Source: an uncultured Pseudomonadota bacterium (GTDB lineage Bacteria; Myxococcota_A; UBA796; SXON01). From it: a stretch of DNA of 64,000 nucleotides. Of this stretch, positions 33,831 to 42,501 are shown in pieces (the first letter of the stretch is position 1; the number at the start of each line of letters is the position of its first letter). Both the position numbers and the translations under genes were made by a program. The stretch covers positions 186,001 to 250,000 of the forward strand of contig CAIQVJ010000108.1 of assembly GCA_903875225.1 (NCBI GenBank), in the 5' to 3' direction. The notes beneath the pieces were generated by a model. The model searched no databases, had not been told where the DNA came from, and was given only the letters and a program-made list of their open reading frames with translations.

Positions 33831-35272
33831 TGCACAAGCACCTGCTCATGCTCGGGGTGGCCGCCCTCACCGCCTGTTCGCTGGGGACCTACGACTACGC
33901 ACCCTGCACCTCGAACGTCCAGTGCCGGGACGCGTTCGGGTTCGCCAACGTCTGCAACACCGACGGCTACTGCGAAGCCGCGCCGGCGAACAAGCGGTGC
34001 ACCGAGGCGTGGCCCTCGGACCTCCTCACCCGACCTGAAAACTACACCGGCACCTACATCATCGGCTCCCTGTACGACCACAGCACCGATGTCCCCGAGA
34101 CGCTCGCCACGCAGCTCCCCATCATCGAGGTGAACGACTACGGCGGCCTCGAGGGGCACGACTTCGGGATGGTGCAGTGCGACTACGCCGAGGATCTCGG
34201 CCTGGACGATCTCTCGGCCGACGAGGCCACCACCGCCGGAGCGCTCTACCTCGCCGAGACCGTGGGCGTTGCGGCGATCATCGGCCCCGCCACCTCGTCC
34301 CAGGCGCAGACCGCGTACAACGCGCTCCACGACGAGACGACAGACTCGGACGTCGTGTTCATCTCGCCCTCGGCCACGAGCACGTCGCTCACGACCATCG
34401 ATGGCGTGAAGCCCTCGGACGACGCTCCCGGCCTGTTCTGGCGCACCGCACCGCCCGACGATCTGCAGGGCAAGGTGATCGCGCAGCTGGTCAGCGACGA
34501 TCCGCGCGGGCTGCACCGCGTGGTAGCGCTGCACGAGGCCGGCCCATACGGCCAGGGGCTCTACGAGGCGTTCGACCTGAACTATGACGGCGACTCCACA
34601 GAGCTCACCTTCGCGGATCAGTCGTCGATGATCGAGAGCTTGACCACGAGCACCGAGGGGTACGACGCCGTCCTCTTCTTCGCGAGCGACGTCGCGGCCA
34701 TCGCCGCCTTCCTCAACGCCGCGACCTCGCTGGACTACTACTCGGACATGCCGATCTTCCTCTCCGACGCCGCGCGTGATGTCGACCTCCTCGATCAGGC
34801 ATCGAGGGCGAGACCGCTGTTCTCAAACATCACCGGCACGGCCCCGGGCGCGGTCTCGGGCGATGTCTACGACGCCTTTGCGGCCGCATACGGGGCCCAG
34901 TACGAGCCGGACAGCTCGGCGAGCGACTCGAGCTACACACCCTACTGCTTCGATGCCACCTGGCTCGCCCTCTACGGCAGCGCCTGGTCGTACTACACCG
35001 AGGAGTCGGTGATCTCCGGCACCGGGATCGCCCGCGGCCTGCGCCACATCAGCAACCCGGCGGTGGGCGAGGCGGACGACATCATCCTGCGGCCGACAAG
35101 CTGGGCGAACCTGCTCGCCAACGCCCAGGCCGCCGCGGACATCAACGTCCTCGGGGCCTCGGGCAAGCTCGACTACGACCCGGCCACCGGGGAGACGTCC
35201 GGGCCGATCGACGTGTGGAAGATCAACGACGCCGGGAACGGCTTCGACACGATCGACACTGTAGAGCCGTGA
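33830..35272 (+). CDS. branched-chain-amino-acid-type periplasmic binding lipoprotein (Peripla_BP_6)
   Basis: A 480-residue lipoprotein (MHKHLLMLGVAALTAC) with a Cys-rich N-terminal linker (CTSNVQCRDAFGFANVCNTDGYC). From about residue 70 it shows the LIV-type binding-protein fold: GSLYDHSTDV, AAIIGPATSSQAQTAYNAL, VVFISPSATSTSLT, FWRTAPPDDLQGKVIAQL and YDAVLFFASD. No ABC permease or ATPase is nearby, so it more likely acts as a sensor than in uptake. The start overlaps the TPR gene stop by one base (TGATG). Its operon position behind a receptor-like kinase suggests ligand-dependent signalling. Confidence 0.82.
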   Translation: MHKHLLMLGVAALTACSLGTYDYAPCTSNVQCRDAFGFANVCNTDGYCEAAPANKRCTEAWPSDLLTRPENYTGTYIIGSLYDHSTDVPETLATQLPIIEVNDYGGLEGHDFGMVQCDYAEDLGLDDLSADEATTAGALYLAETVGVAAIIGPATSSQAQTAYNALHDETTDSDVVFISPSATSTSLTTIDGVKPSDDAPGLFWRTAPPDDLQGKVIAQLVSDDPRGLHRVVALHEAGPYGQGLYEAFDLNYDGDSTELTFADQSSMIESLTTSTEGYDAVLFFASDVAAIAAFLNAATSLDYYSDMPIFLSDAARDVDLLDQASRARPLFSNITGTAPGAVSGDVYDAFAAAYGAQYEPDSSASDSSYTPYCFDATWLALYGSAWSYYTEESVISGTGIARGLRHISNPAVGEADDIILRPTSWANLLANAQAAADINVLGASGKLDYDPATGETSGPIDVWKINDAGNGFDTIDTVEP

Positions 35273-35967
35273 TCCTGGCGCCGGCCCTCATGGTGGCCCT
35301 GGGCCCGGGCTGTGTCGAAGACCCGGCGCTGGATCGTGCTCGCTATCGTGCGGCCCTCCGGACCGGAGACTGTGCGACGGTGAAGGACGTGGCGTTGAGC
35401 GACGACTGCTGGATCACCGCCGCATCCAGGCGGCCCGCCGGCGCGGCGAGCCAATCCGCGCGAACCGGGCTGTGCGCGCACGTCGTCACCGACGGCGACA
35501 AGGGGGAGTGTGCCTTCGCGGTTGCCGAGCTGCTCGGCACGCCGGAGCTCTGCCGGGATGCCGGGCCCTTCGCGGACGACTGTGCGCTCCACGTCGTCTC
35601 GGCCGTCTTCGCGCGCCAGTCCACCCTGGACGAGGGCGAGGCGCGGGCACAGATCACCCTGGCGGGCCTCGCGGCGGACGATCCGAGGCCCTGGTCGGCA
35701 TACTTTCGCGAGGTGCTGGGGCGGAAGCAGCCCCTGGCCCCGTCCACCTGCGACTCGGCCTCTCCCGCGCTCAAGGAGGGTTGCCGACAGACGGCGCGCG
35801 CGCTGTTCGACGACCGCCTGAACCAGGCACGGGATCGTCGGCAGTTCACGTGCACGGACGGCCAGCCGACGCCTCCGTGGCCGTTCGCCTGGGAGCCGGA
35901 TCCCGTCCTGGACGCTGCATTCGCATCGCGCGGCGACCTGTGCACCCCCCTGGACGTGCCGCGATGA
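35269..35967 (+). CDS. small Cys-rich exported lipoprotein of unknown function
   Basis: A 232-residue protein. A GTG at 35269 overlaps the previous stop (GTGA) and gives a lipoprotein signal ending ALGPGC. The mature part contains about ten cysteines in positions suggesting disulfide-bonded helical repeats (for example RTGDCATVKDVALSDDCW, CAFAVAELLGTPELCRD). No family is recognised. An upstream in-frame ATG would remove the signal peptide and is rejected. It overlaps the next gene as ATGA, so the operon is tightly coupled. Confidence 0.7.
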   Translation: MILAPALMVALGPGCVEDPALDRARYRAALRTGDCATVKDVALSDDCWITAASRRPAGAASQSARTGLCAHVVTDGDKGECAFAVAELLGTPELCRDAGPFADDCALHVVSAVFARQSTLDEGEARAQITLAGLAADDPRPWSAYFREVLGRKQPLAPSTCDSASPALKEGCRQTARALFDDRLNQARDRRQFTCTDGQPTPPWPFAWEPDPVLDAAFASRGDLCTPLDVPR

Positions 35968-36842
35968 AGGGCCTGATCGCGGCACGACGCGCGGGAACGC
36001 TGCTCCTCCTGCTCGTGGTGCTCGCCCTCGCGGCCGTGCGCCTGGCGCTCTCCTTCGCACCACCCGTGCGCGAGGCATGGACGTTGATCGCGGTGAACGT
36101 GGACATGTCCGTGCTCTGGGCGCGCATGTCCACCAGCTCCACCGGGTTCTACGACCACCAGGTGACCACCCGCCTGGCGGCGCTCCCGACGCGCAGCTTT
36201 CCCGTGGAGCACCGCGCGATGCTCGGGCCGGCGGTGGGCACGGTCAACGGGATCGCGGCCGGCGGCGACGACCTCACCTGGGCCCTCGGGATCTGGCACC
36301 TGCACGTGGGTGGCGACGACGTCCAGGTGCGTGCCACCCTGTCCGAGACCACGCCCGCCGCCTGTCCCCCCACGCCCGGCGAGCTCTCGGGCGTGCTCGG
36401 TGTGGGAGACGGCGGAGATCAGAGCGGCGCCCTGGTGCTCGACGGCAGCGCCGTGGTGGTACACACGTTGGCCCGCGGCGTGATCCGGGACCGTGCGCTC
36501 TACGTGCTGGGGCCGGGCTTCTCGGCGGGTATCGACCCCCTCGCGGACTGCCCCGCCTGGGTTCGGGCCGGCGAGCGCAGTTGGTCCGGGGAGCCCCCCG
36601 AGGTGCAGGACGGGGTCGGCGCGCCGATCCACCTCGGCGAGTGGACGCTGCAGGTGCACCTGGAGGACGATCCCCTGCGCATGGAGGCGTTCGGGCAGCT
36701 CCTGCCGATCGAGCGCTGGGCCGCCGCAGCCGTCGGGTGGCCCGAACCCGTGCAGACCCTGCAACGGGCGATCGTCACCGTGGAGGGCCCCGGCGTCTCC
36801 GGCCCCCGGGCGGGCCTGCTGCTGCAGCGAAGCGTGAAGTAG
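35964..36842 (+). CDS. membrane-anchored exported protein of unknown function
   Basis: A 292-residue protein with one N-terminal hydrophobic segment (AGTLLLLLVVLALAAVRLAL, about 9-30), probably an anchor. The rest is predicted to be an extracytoplasmic beta-rich domain (for example VGTVNGIAAGGDDLTWALGI and IHLGEWTLQVHLEDD). No family is recognised. It is the last gene of the kinase operon; its ATG overlaps the preceding stop. A weak terminator-like hairpin follows. Confidence 0.7.
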   Translation: MKGLIAARRAGTLLLLLVVLALAAVRLALSFAPPVREAWTLIAVNVDMSVLWARMSTSSTGFYDHQVTTRLAALPTRSFPVEHRAMLGPAVGTVNGIAAGGDDLTWALGIWHLHVGGDDVQVRATLSETTPAACPPTPGELSGVLGVGDGGDQSGALVLDGSAVVVHTLARGVIRDRALYVLGPGFSAGIDPLADCPAWVRAGERSWSGEPPEVQDGVGAPIHLGEWTLQVHLEDDPLRMEAFGQLLPIERWAAAAVGWPEPVQTLQRAIVTVEGPGVSGPRAGLLLQRSVK

Positions 36843-36855
36843 CCGCCCCAGGCCT

Positions 36856-36871
36856 CGAGGTCTCGACCTCG
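36856..36871. terminator. short hairpin between convergent genes
   Basis: CGAGGT and ACCTCG can pair around a CTCG tetraloop, between the end of the kinase operon and the convergent outer-membrane-protein gene. The stem is only six base pairs and no T run follows. Confidence 0.3.
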
Positions 36872-36878
36872 CGCGGGG

Positions 36879-37370
36879 TCAGAAGTAGTAGTGGAAGCCG
36901 ACCGCCGGCGAACCCCACGTGGAGATCTCGGTCGCAGACCCGATGTCCACGTTCACGGACATCTCAGCGAGAAATCCGAGGTTCTCGAGCCCGAAGAGAA
37001 AGAACTCCGCCCCGATGTCCGGGGCGATGCGGATGGCGTTCGTGCCTCCGACGCTCGCATAGCCGGCGGCTGCGCCGAGGTAGAGGTTCATGTTGTCCTC
37101 TGCGACGACGCCGAAATAGAGCCGCGCTCCCCCGTAGTAGTCGGGCGAACCGCCGGACAGCGCGTCCAGGCCGGCATCCACGCCCACGCCGATGTTCAGC
37201 GTCGGCTTGCCGGTGGGAAAGCCGAAGCGCACGGACAATGCGGAGAGTCCACCGAAGCTCTGCTCCGCGCCGACGCCAAAACGACCGTTGAGGTCCTTGG
37301 CCTGCGCCATGGCTGGCGCCGACGTGGCGAGAGCGGCGAGGGCGATCCGGAACAGCGGGGAACGGGTCAT
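36879..37370 (-). CDS. outer-membrane beta-barrel-like protein
   Basis: A 163-residue protein with a signal peptide (MTRSPLFRIALAALATSAPAMAQAKD). The mature part alternates polar and apolar residues in about eight strands (for example LSVRFGFPTGKPTLNIGVGVDAGL, NLYLGAAAGYASVG) and ends in Phe (FHYYF), the usual outer-membrane insertion signal. The function is unknown; the size fits a small eight-stranded barrel. The ATG at 37370 is chosen over an upstream TTG because it gives the normal signal peptide. Confidence 0.75.
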   Translation of the reverse strand: MTRSPLFRIALAALATSAPAMAQAKDLNGRFGVGAEQSFGGLSALSVRFGFPTGKPTLNIGVGVDAGLDALSGGSPDYYGGARLYFGVVAEDNMNLYLGAAAGYASVGGTNAIRIAPDIGAEFFLFGLENLGFLAEMSVNVDIGSATEISTWGSPAVGFHYYF

Positions 37371-37443
37371 CAGCACACCGGGGATTGCGGCGTTTAGCCT
37401 GCCGAGGCCCAAACCGGTAGGCCAGTGGACACCGCCCGGACGA

Positions 37444-38508
37444 TCACAGATCCACCGTCCAGACGTCGATCGATCCCTGCGGACCCGGATCGGCCCGGGT
37501 CTCCAACCTCAACACGCCGCGAGGGCACACGTGGGCGCACATCCCGCACCCGACGCAACTGGCACGCTTTATCGGAAGGTTCGCCATGGCATAGGCGCGA
37601 ACGTCGATCCCCATCTCGCAGTACGTGGAGCAGTTGCCGCACGAGATGCACATGTCCTTCTTCACGCTGATGCGGAAGCGCCCGAACTTCTGCACCAGGC
37701 CGAGCAGCGCGGCCATCGGGCAGCCGAACCGGCACCACACCCGGGTGCCCATCAGCGGGTAGAGCCCAACGCCGATCACCCCGGAGAACACCGCCCCGAC
37801 TGCAAAACTGTAGAAGCTCCGCGTGTGCTCGGCGACCTCCCGGAGTGCGGAGCCGTCCGCCGCGTAGGCATCGCCCACCACGAGACCGAACATCACGAAG
37901 ACAAGCGCCAGCACGGTGTGGACGCTGGCCTGTTCGACGCGCCAGGCCCTGTCGGAACGGCTGGACAGGTGGCGCCACGGGTCGCCGAAGGTCTCCGCGA
38001 GCCCGCCACAGCCACAGATCCACGAGCAGTAGGCGCGCTTTCCCTTGAAGTAGACCAGGAGGGGCACGCCGACGAAGGAGCCGAAGATGAACCAGAGCGC
38101 CACCGCCACCGGCATGTCCTTGAGCGTGCCGGGAAACAAGATGTCGTACTTCAGGGGGAAGAAATAGCTGAAGTAGTAGGCCGGCCGACCGGTGAAGTCG
38201 AGCGCGAGCGGCAGGAGGAAACCCAGCAGGCTCTGGACAGCGATGAGGCTGGCGGTGCGGAGCGTGTGGTACCGGCTGTTTCCGTGCTTCTGCAGCATGA
38301 AGTACCCACCGACACACATGGCGATGGTGTAGAGCAGGCCGTACAGCGTCCACTTGGAGGGCAGGTGGAGCGCCCGCGCGACCGGTTCGAGGTGATCGAA
38401 GAAGTAGAGGTCCACGTAGAACGCGACCAGGATGGCCGAGCACGCCCACGCGGTCAGGTTCCGGTTGCGGAGGGGCTCGTGGTAGGTCGAGAGCAGGCCT
38501 TCCTGCAT
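37444..38508 (-). CDS. membrane polyferredoxin, NapH/CcoG-like 4Fe-4S protein
   Basis: A 354-residue inner-membrane electron carrier. Six hydrophobic helices are interleaved with Cys motifs: YCSWICGCGG (about 160) and WCRFGCPM (about 262), as in NapH/CcoG proteins. Two ferredoxin-type 4Fe-4S clusters follow at the C-terminus, CISCGNCSTYCEMG and CVGCGMCAHVCPRG. It would take electrons from the FAD enzyme encoded 3 bases upstream and deliver them across or into the membrane. The final acceptor is not evident. Confidence 0.85.
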   Translation of the reverse strand: MQEGLLSTYHEPLRNRNLTAWACSAILVAFYVDLYFFDHLEPVARALHLPSKWTLYGLLYTIAMCVGGYFMLQKHGNSRYHTLRTASLIAVQSLLGFLLPLALDFTGRPAYYFSYFFPLKYDILFPGTLKDMPVAVALWFIFGSFVGVPLLVYFKGKRAYCSWICGCGGLAETFGDPWRHLSSRSDRAWRVEQASVHTVLALVFVMFGLVVGDAYAADGSALREVAEHTRSFYSFAVGAVFSGVIGVGLYPLMGTRVWCRFGCPMAALLGLVQKFGRFRISVKKDMCISCGNCSTYCEMGIDVRAYAMANLPIKRASCVGCGMCAHVCPRGVLRLETRADPGPQGSIDVWTVDL

Positions 38509-38511
38509 GGA

Positions 38512-39828
38512 CTAGGCTCCTTCCGTGAGGGTCGCTGTGGGCAGGACGCGGAACGGCTCCGTGAACTCCTCGTCGAACCCGGCTTCCTTCATGTGCTCCA
38601 GCACCCACTGCAGGGGGCGCCGCTCCTGCACCCAGCGCATCCACACCTGGTGATCCCAGCGGCGGCCGAGGGCGTTGAAGCCCTTCACGATTCCGCCCCT
38701 CGACACGATGCGCTGGGTCTCGGCCCTGCCCGGCACCTGCTGGTACCACGTCTGCCATCCCTCACCCGGCGGCTGACCGGCGCTCGCGGGTCCGGGCAGC
38801 GCGGGCGGGATGTACCCCGCCGTCGTGTACTCCACGTTGAAGAACTTCGCCGAATTGTACCAGGTTCCACGTCGATATTTCACGTCGTCCCCCACCATCG
38901 CGGCCGCCGCGGCGCGCCCCTGGTCACGGCTCGTGTACCAGATCTGCTCGGGGCGACGGGAGCCATCCGGCCACGTGACCTGTGCGCAGTCCCCGGCCGC
39001 GAAGACGCCGGGCGCCGACGTGCTCTCCAGGTTGTCGCCCGTCTCGACCCCGCCGGTCTCCGCGTTCAGCGCGATGCCCGACCCCGCGAGAAAACCCGTG
39101 GCCGGCACGACGCCGATCGCCCCCACCACGAGGTCCACCTCGATCTCGTCGCTCCCGCGCAGCACGATGCGGCCGCCACGCCGCAGGAACCCGTCGACGG
39201 GGTTGTCGGTGCGACAGTCCACGCCGTGGGACCGGATGTGGCGCGCAACGACCTCGGACTCTGCGACATCCAGCGCCACCGGGAAATAGGACGGCTCGCG
39301 GATCAGGAAGTGGGTCTTCAACCCGCGCAGGTGCAGCACCTCGGCGGCCTCGACACCGATCAGCCCGCCTCCGATCACGGCGACCGACATGCCCTTCTTC
39401 GCGGCGGCGTCGAGCGCGCGGAGATCGGGCAGGGTCACGAAGTGGTGCAGGAAGTGGGGTTCGTCGTACGCGCCGGGCCAGGGGAGGCGGCGCGCCGTCG
39501 ATCCGACCGCGAGCAGAAGTGTGTCGTACCGGATCGCCGCCCCCGAGAGCAGCGTGACCGAACGGGCAACGGGATCCACGCCCGTCACGCGGTCGAGCAC
39601 CCGCGCAAACCGCATCCGGTCGTAGAGATCTTCCGGGTAGAACTGCGTGTCCTTCAGGGAGAGCTGACCGCAGAACATGTACATCAGCGACACCCGCGCG
39701 AACGGGTGCGCGTGCTCCCAGGAGATCAGGGTGATCTTCGCTGCCCGATCGCGGCGCCGCAGCGTGATCGCGGCTTCAATCCCCGCGATGCTGTTCCCGA
39801 TGATCACGTGGTGCGGAGCTTCAGCCAA
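38512..39828 (-). CDS. FAD-dependent NAD(P)H oxidoreductase
   Basis: A 438-residue flavoprotein of the pyridine-nucleotide-disulfide oxidoreductase family. Dinucleotide-binding motifs are IIGNSIAGIEAA (FAD, near 10) and VAVIGGGLIGVEAAE (NAD(P), near 150), and the FAD motif GVFAAGDCAQV is near 295. No redox-active Cys pair is present, so it is a ferredoxin-reductase- or NADH-oxidase-like enzyme. A C-terminal region of about 100 residues with many Trp (WDHQVWMRWVQERRPLQWVL) is unusual. The start is TTG; a TATACT element lies 24 bases upstream. It precedes the polyferredoxin by 3 bases. Confidence 0.85.
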   Translation of the reverse strand: MAEAPHHVIIGNSIAGIEAAITLRRRDRAAKITLISWEHAHPFARVSLMYMFCGQLSLKDTQFYPEDLYDRMRFARVLDRVTGVDPVARSVTLLSGAAIRYDTLLLAVGSTARRLPWPGAYDEPHFLHHFVTLPDLRALDAAAKKGMSVAVIGGGLIGVEAAEVLHLRGLKTHFLIREPSYFPVALDVAESEVVARHIRSHGVDCRTDNPVDGFLRRGGRIVLRGSDEIEVDLVVGAIGVVPATGFLAGSGIALNAETGGVETGDNLESTSAPGVFAAGDCAQVTWPDGSRRPEQIWYTSRDQGRAAAAAMVGDDVKYRRGTWYNSAKFFNVEYTTAGYIPPALPGPASAGQPPGEGWQTWYQQVPGRAETQRIVSRGGIVKGFNALGRRWDHQVWMRWVQERRPLQWVLEHMKEAGFDEEFTEPFRVLPTATLTEGA

Positions 39829-39851
39829 CGACCCGTCCAGGGGAGCACCGC

Positions 39852-39857
39852 AGTATA
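39852..39857 (-). promoter_or_regulatory. possible -10 element (TATACT) for the FAD reductase operon
   Basis: TATACT on the minus strand, 24 bases before the TTG start at 39828. TTGGCC lies 14 bases further upstream, a short spacing for a -35. It is the only A+T-rich hexamer in the intergenic region. Confidence 0.35.
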
Positions 39858-39894
39858 GGGCCTCGCGGTCCGGCCAACCAGACAGAAGCTACAC

Positions 39895-41076
39895 TCATCC
39901 GGCGCCGCGTCGCCACGGGGTGAACCTGCCCAGCTTGAAGGCCCAGGTCCTCCGGATGGCCGAGAGTTCGTCCTCCGACCTGCGCTGTGCACGCATCGCG
40001 TGGTCGAGCACACCCGAGATCGGGGCCGCGGGAGCCCGTCTGGGTGCGCGGAGCCAGTCGAGCAGCGGCGCCACGACCCGGGCCGGATCGTACCGGTGTG
40101 CGATCCAGCTGGCGTCAGGTGCCGGACCCCGGGCGAGCAACGCCTTGACGGCCTCCGCTCGGGAGCGAACGGCCTCGACCTGCCCCGCCCCTGCCAGCTC
40201 GTCCACGAGTTCGGGCCCGGCCGAGGCAACGACCCGCAGGCCAGCCGCTCGGGCGCTGAGCACGCGCGTTCGGGAGCCGGCGTACGGCTCCCACAGGTCC
40301 GCACGGTCGAGGGTGAGGAGCACGTCGCACCGCGCGAAGACCGGCGCGGGGTCATCGACCCACGCGTGAAAGCGCACCGGCCTGCCGGCCATCCGGGCGA
40401 CGAACCGGTCGTAGCCGCCAGGCTGTCCCGGGCCTCCCGTGACCTCGACGACCGTGTCCGTCCGCTGCATCACCTCGATCAGCACGTCCGCGACCGCGTC
40501 TTCGTCGAACCACGTGTTGAAGCTGCCTGCGAGCAGGATGCGCAGCCCCCCCCCGTCGGACGGGACACGCGTGCCGACGCCCGGCGCGGGGGCGCCCGGC
40601 CACGCGATGGGGATCGGGTGCACGGGGAGCTCCTCCGGTCCCACCCAGCGCCCGATGAGCCCAAGCTGACCCACGAGCGTCCACCTGCTCACCACGCTGA
40701 TCGTCGAGAACGCATCCGCCCGAGCCAACGCAGGCAGGAACACCCGCGCGCTGTCCTCGGCCACCCGCTGGGGGTCCCCTCCCCGCGCGACGACCGCCTG
40801 GGCATCGGCGAACGGATCCCCGGGGAGGTCGACCCACAGCGGGCGCTCGCCCGCGATCCGAACCGCAGCCTCGGTGGGACCATAGATGCCCGCGCTCACC
40901 ACCACGTCGGCGTGCTCGGCCGGGACGGGGGCACGAGCGTCCACCGGGGTGACGACGTGCCCGGCGGAGGCGATCGCCGCGCGGAAGTGCTCGAAGCGGG
41001 CGGCAGCGAAGCCGCGGGCCTGCGGCTCCCCCACGAGCGCCACCTGCAGGGCGGAGGATCGCCCGGCTTCGCTCAC
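39895..41076 (-). CDS. glycosyltransferase-like protein
   Basis: A 393-residue protein with two Rossmann-like halves in the GT-B style. The C-terminal half has GLRILLAGSFNTWFDEDAV, ARCDVLLTLDRADLWEPYAGSRTRVL and AAGLRVVASAGPELVDEL, resembling the nucleotide-sugar-binding region of GT4 enzymes. No EX7E motif could be verified. It starts at GTG and overlaps the end of the Wzt-like ATPase gene as GTGA, so it is probably made together with it for export of a surface glycan. Confidence 0.7.
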   Translation of the reverse strand: MSEAGRSSALQVALVGEPQARGFAAARFEHFRAAIASAGHVVTPVDARAPVPAEHADVVVSAGIYGPTEAAVRIAGERPLWVDLPGDPFADAQAVVARGGDPQRVAEDSARVFLPALARADAFSTISVVSRWTLVGQLGLIGRWVGPEELPVHPIPIAWPGAPAPGVGTRVPSDGGGLRILLAGSFNTWFDEDAVADVLIEVMQRTDTVVEVTGGPGQPGGYDRFVARMAGRPVRFHAWVDDPAPVFARCDVLLTLDRADLWEPYAGSRTRVLSARAAGLRVVASAGPELVDELAGAGQVEAVRSRAEAVKALLARGPAPDASWIAHRYDPARVVAPLLDWLRAPRRAPAAPISGVLDHAMRAQRRSEDELSAIRRTWAFKLGRFTPWRRGAG

Positions 41077-42479
41077 GGCTCATGCCAGGTCAGCACGCCC
41101 CACTCGTGCGGGATGTGGACCAGGCCGTGATCCTCGACGTCCTGCACGATGCTGAACCCGTGCAGCTGGTTGTGCCACACGTACGGGCGCACATGGCCCT
41201 TGTCGAACACCGCGACGGAGACCCGGTAGGCGCCGAACAGCAGCGGAAGCGTCGGATAGCGCAGGTAGAATGTGTACACGCCATGGTAGCGCCCGTGCAG
41301 GACGCGGTCGAAGCCGGTGTTGGGCCCGAACACGTACACGCCATCGTCCCGGTGGATCGCTGCGCCGAAGATCGGGTCCTCGATGGGCTCGGTCGTGCGG
41401 AGCGTCACTGCGATCACCAGCCCCTCCCCCGTGCGGAACTGGTCCCGCTCCCGGCCGGCCTCGTCGAGCAACTGCACAGAGAGGATGCGCACCTCCCCGG
41501 TTCCCGAAACCCGGAGTGTCTCCCCGTCCTCCACGCGAGGGGCAATGCTGGCCTCAGCCGCGAAGATCCGCTCCGGCGCTGCCACGGCGCACACCTCCTG
41601 GAGTCTGGCGATCACCTCCGCCCGCTCGGCCGGCGTGGCGACGGGCGGAAGAGCGCCCTCGGCCCGGCGAACGGGCTTCGGACCCACCGTCTGCACCACC
41701 GGGGCGCGGCTCGACACCACGCGGGCATCGGCGATGTAGGCGTCGACCACCTCCCGGGCGCTCCCCATCGCGCGCGGCTCCCCACGCTCGAGCCACAGCG
41801 CCTCGCTGCACAACGCCCGGACGGCGTGCAGATCGTGCGAAACCAGCATGAGCGCCGCGCCGTCGGCGATGGCCTGTTCGATGCGACGGACACACTTGCG
41901 CTGGAAGTGCTGGTCGCCCACCGCGAGCACTTCGTCGATCAGCAGCACCTTCGCGTCGCTGTGCACGGCCACGGAGAACCCCAGGCGGAGCTGCATGCCG
42001 GTCGAGTAGGTGCGAACAGGGTGATCGATGAAGTCACCGAGCTCCGCGAACCGGATGATCTCCGGGATCCGGTCCCGGATCTCGGCCGGCGTCATGCCCG
42101 CGAGCGCGCAGGAGAGCTCGATGTTGTCACGCCCGGAGAACGGCGCGTGGAAGCCGACCCCGAGGTCGAGCAGCGTGGCGAGTCGCCCGTCGATCTCCAG
42201 GGCACCCTCGCTGGGTTCGCTGATGCCCGCCAGGAGCCGCAGCAGCGTGCTCTTGCCGGCTCCGTTCGGACCGACGATCCCGAACGCCTCCCCCGGCCGC
42301 ACCGAAAAGCTCACGTTCCGTACTGCCCAATGCTCGTGGTGGTGCGTGCGATCGCCCAGGAATTCGAAGAACCGGGAGCGGTCGTTGGGGTAGATGTCGA
42401 AGCACTTGCCCAGGCCCTCGACCCGCACGGCGGCTTCCGGGGCGCTCGCTTCAGACCGCGGAGGGGACACAGGGAGCAT
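41073..42479 (-). CDS. Wzt-like polysaccharide ABC exporter ATPase with C-terminal glycan-binding domain
   Basis: A 468-residue ATPase. Walker A is GPNGAGKST (about 70), the signature is YSTGMQLRL (about 158), and Walker B is VLLIDEVLAVGD (about 175), followed by LMLVSHDLHAV. This matches the Wzt/TagH/RfbE subgroup that exports O-antigen or other glycans. A C-terminal domain from about 320 (for example RISVQLLDEAGRERDQ-like and VYVFGPNTGFDR) is the Wzt_C carbohydrate-recognition fold. The permease partner (Wzm) is not in the window. The start overlaps that of the divergent nuclease region by a few bases. Confidence 0.85.
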   Translation of the reverse strand: MLPVSPPRSEASAPEAAVRVEGLGKCFDIYPNDRSRFFEFLGDRTHHHEHWAVRNVSFSVRPGEAFGIVGPNGAGKSTLLRLLAGISEPSEGALEIDGRLATLLDLGVGFHAPFSGRDNIELSCALAGMTPAEIRDRIPEIIRFAELGDFIDHPVRTYSTGMQLRLGFSVAVHSDAKVLLIDEVLAVGDQHFQRKCVRRIEQAIADGAALMLVSHDLHAVRALCSEALWLERGEPRAMGSAREVVDAYIADARVVSSRAPVVQTVGPKPVRRAEGALPPVATPAERAEVIARLQEVCAVAAPERIFAAEASIAPRVEDGETLRVSGTGEVRILSVQLLDEAGRERDQFRTGEGLVIAVTLRTTEPIEDPIFGAAIHRDDGVYVFGPNTGFDRVLHGRYHGVYTFYLRYPTLPLLFGAYRVSVAVFDKGHVRPYVWHNQLHGFSIVQDVEDHGLVHIPHEWGVLTWHEP

Positions 42480-42501
42480 GCAACATGGTAGCTTACTGGC
42501 G

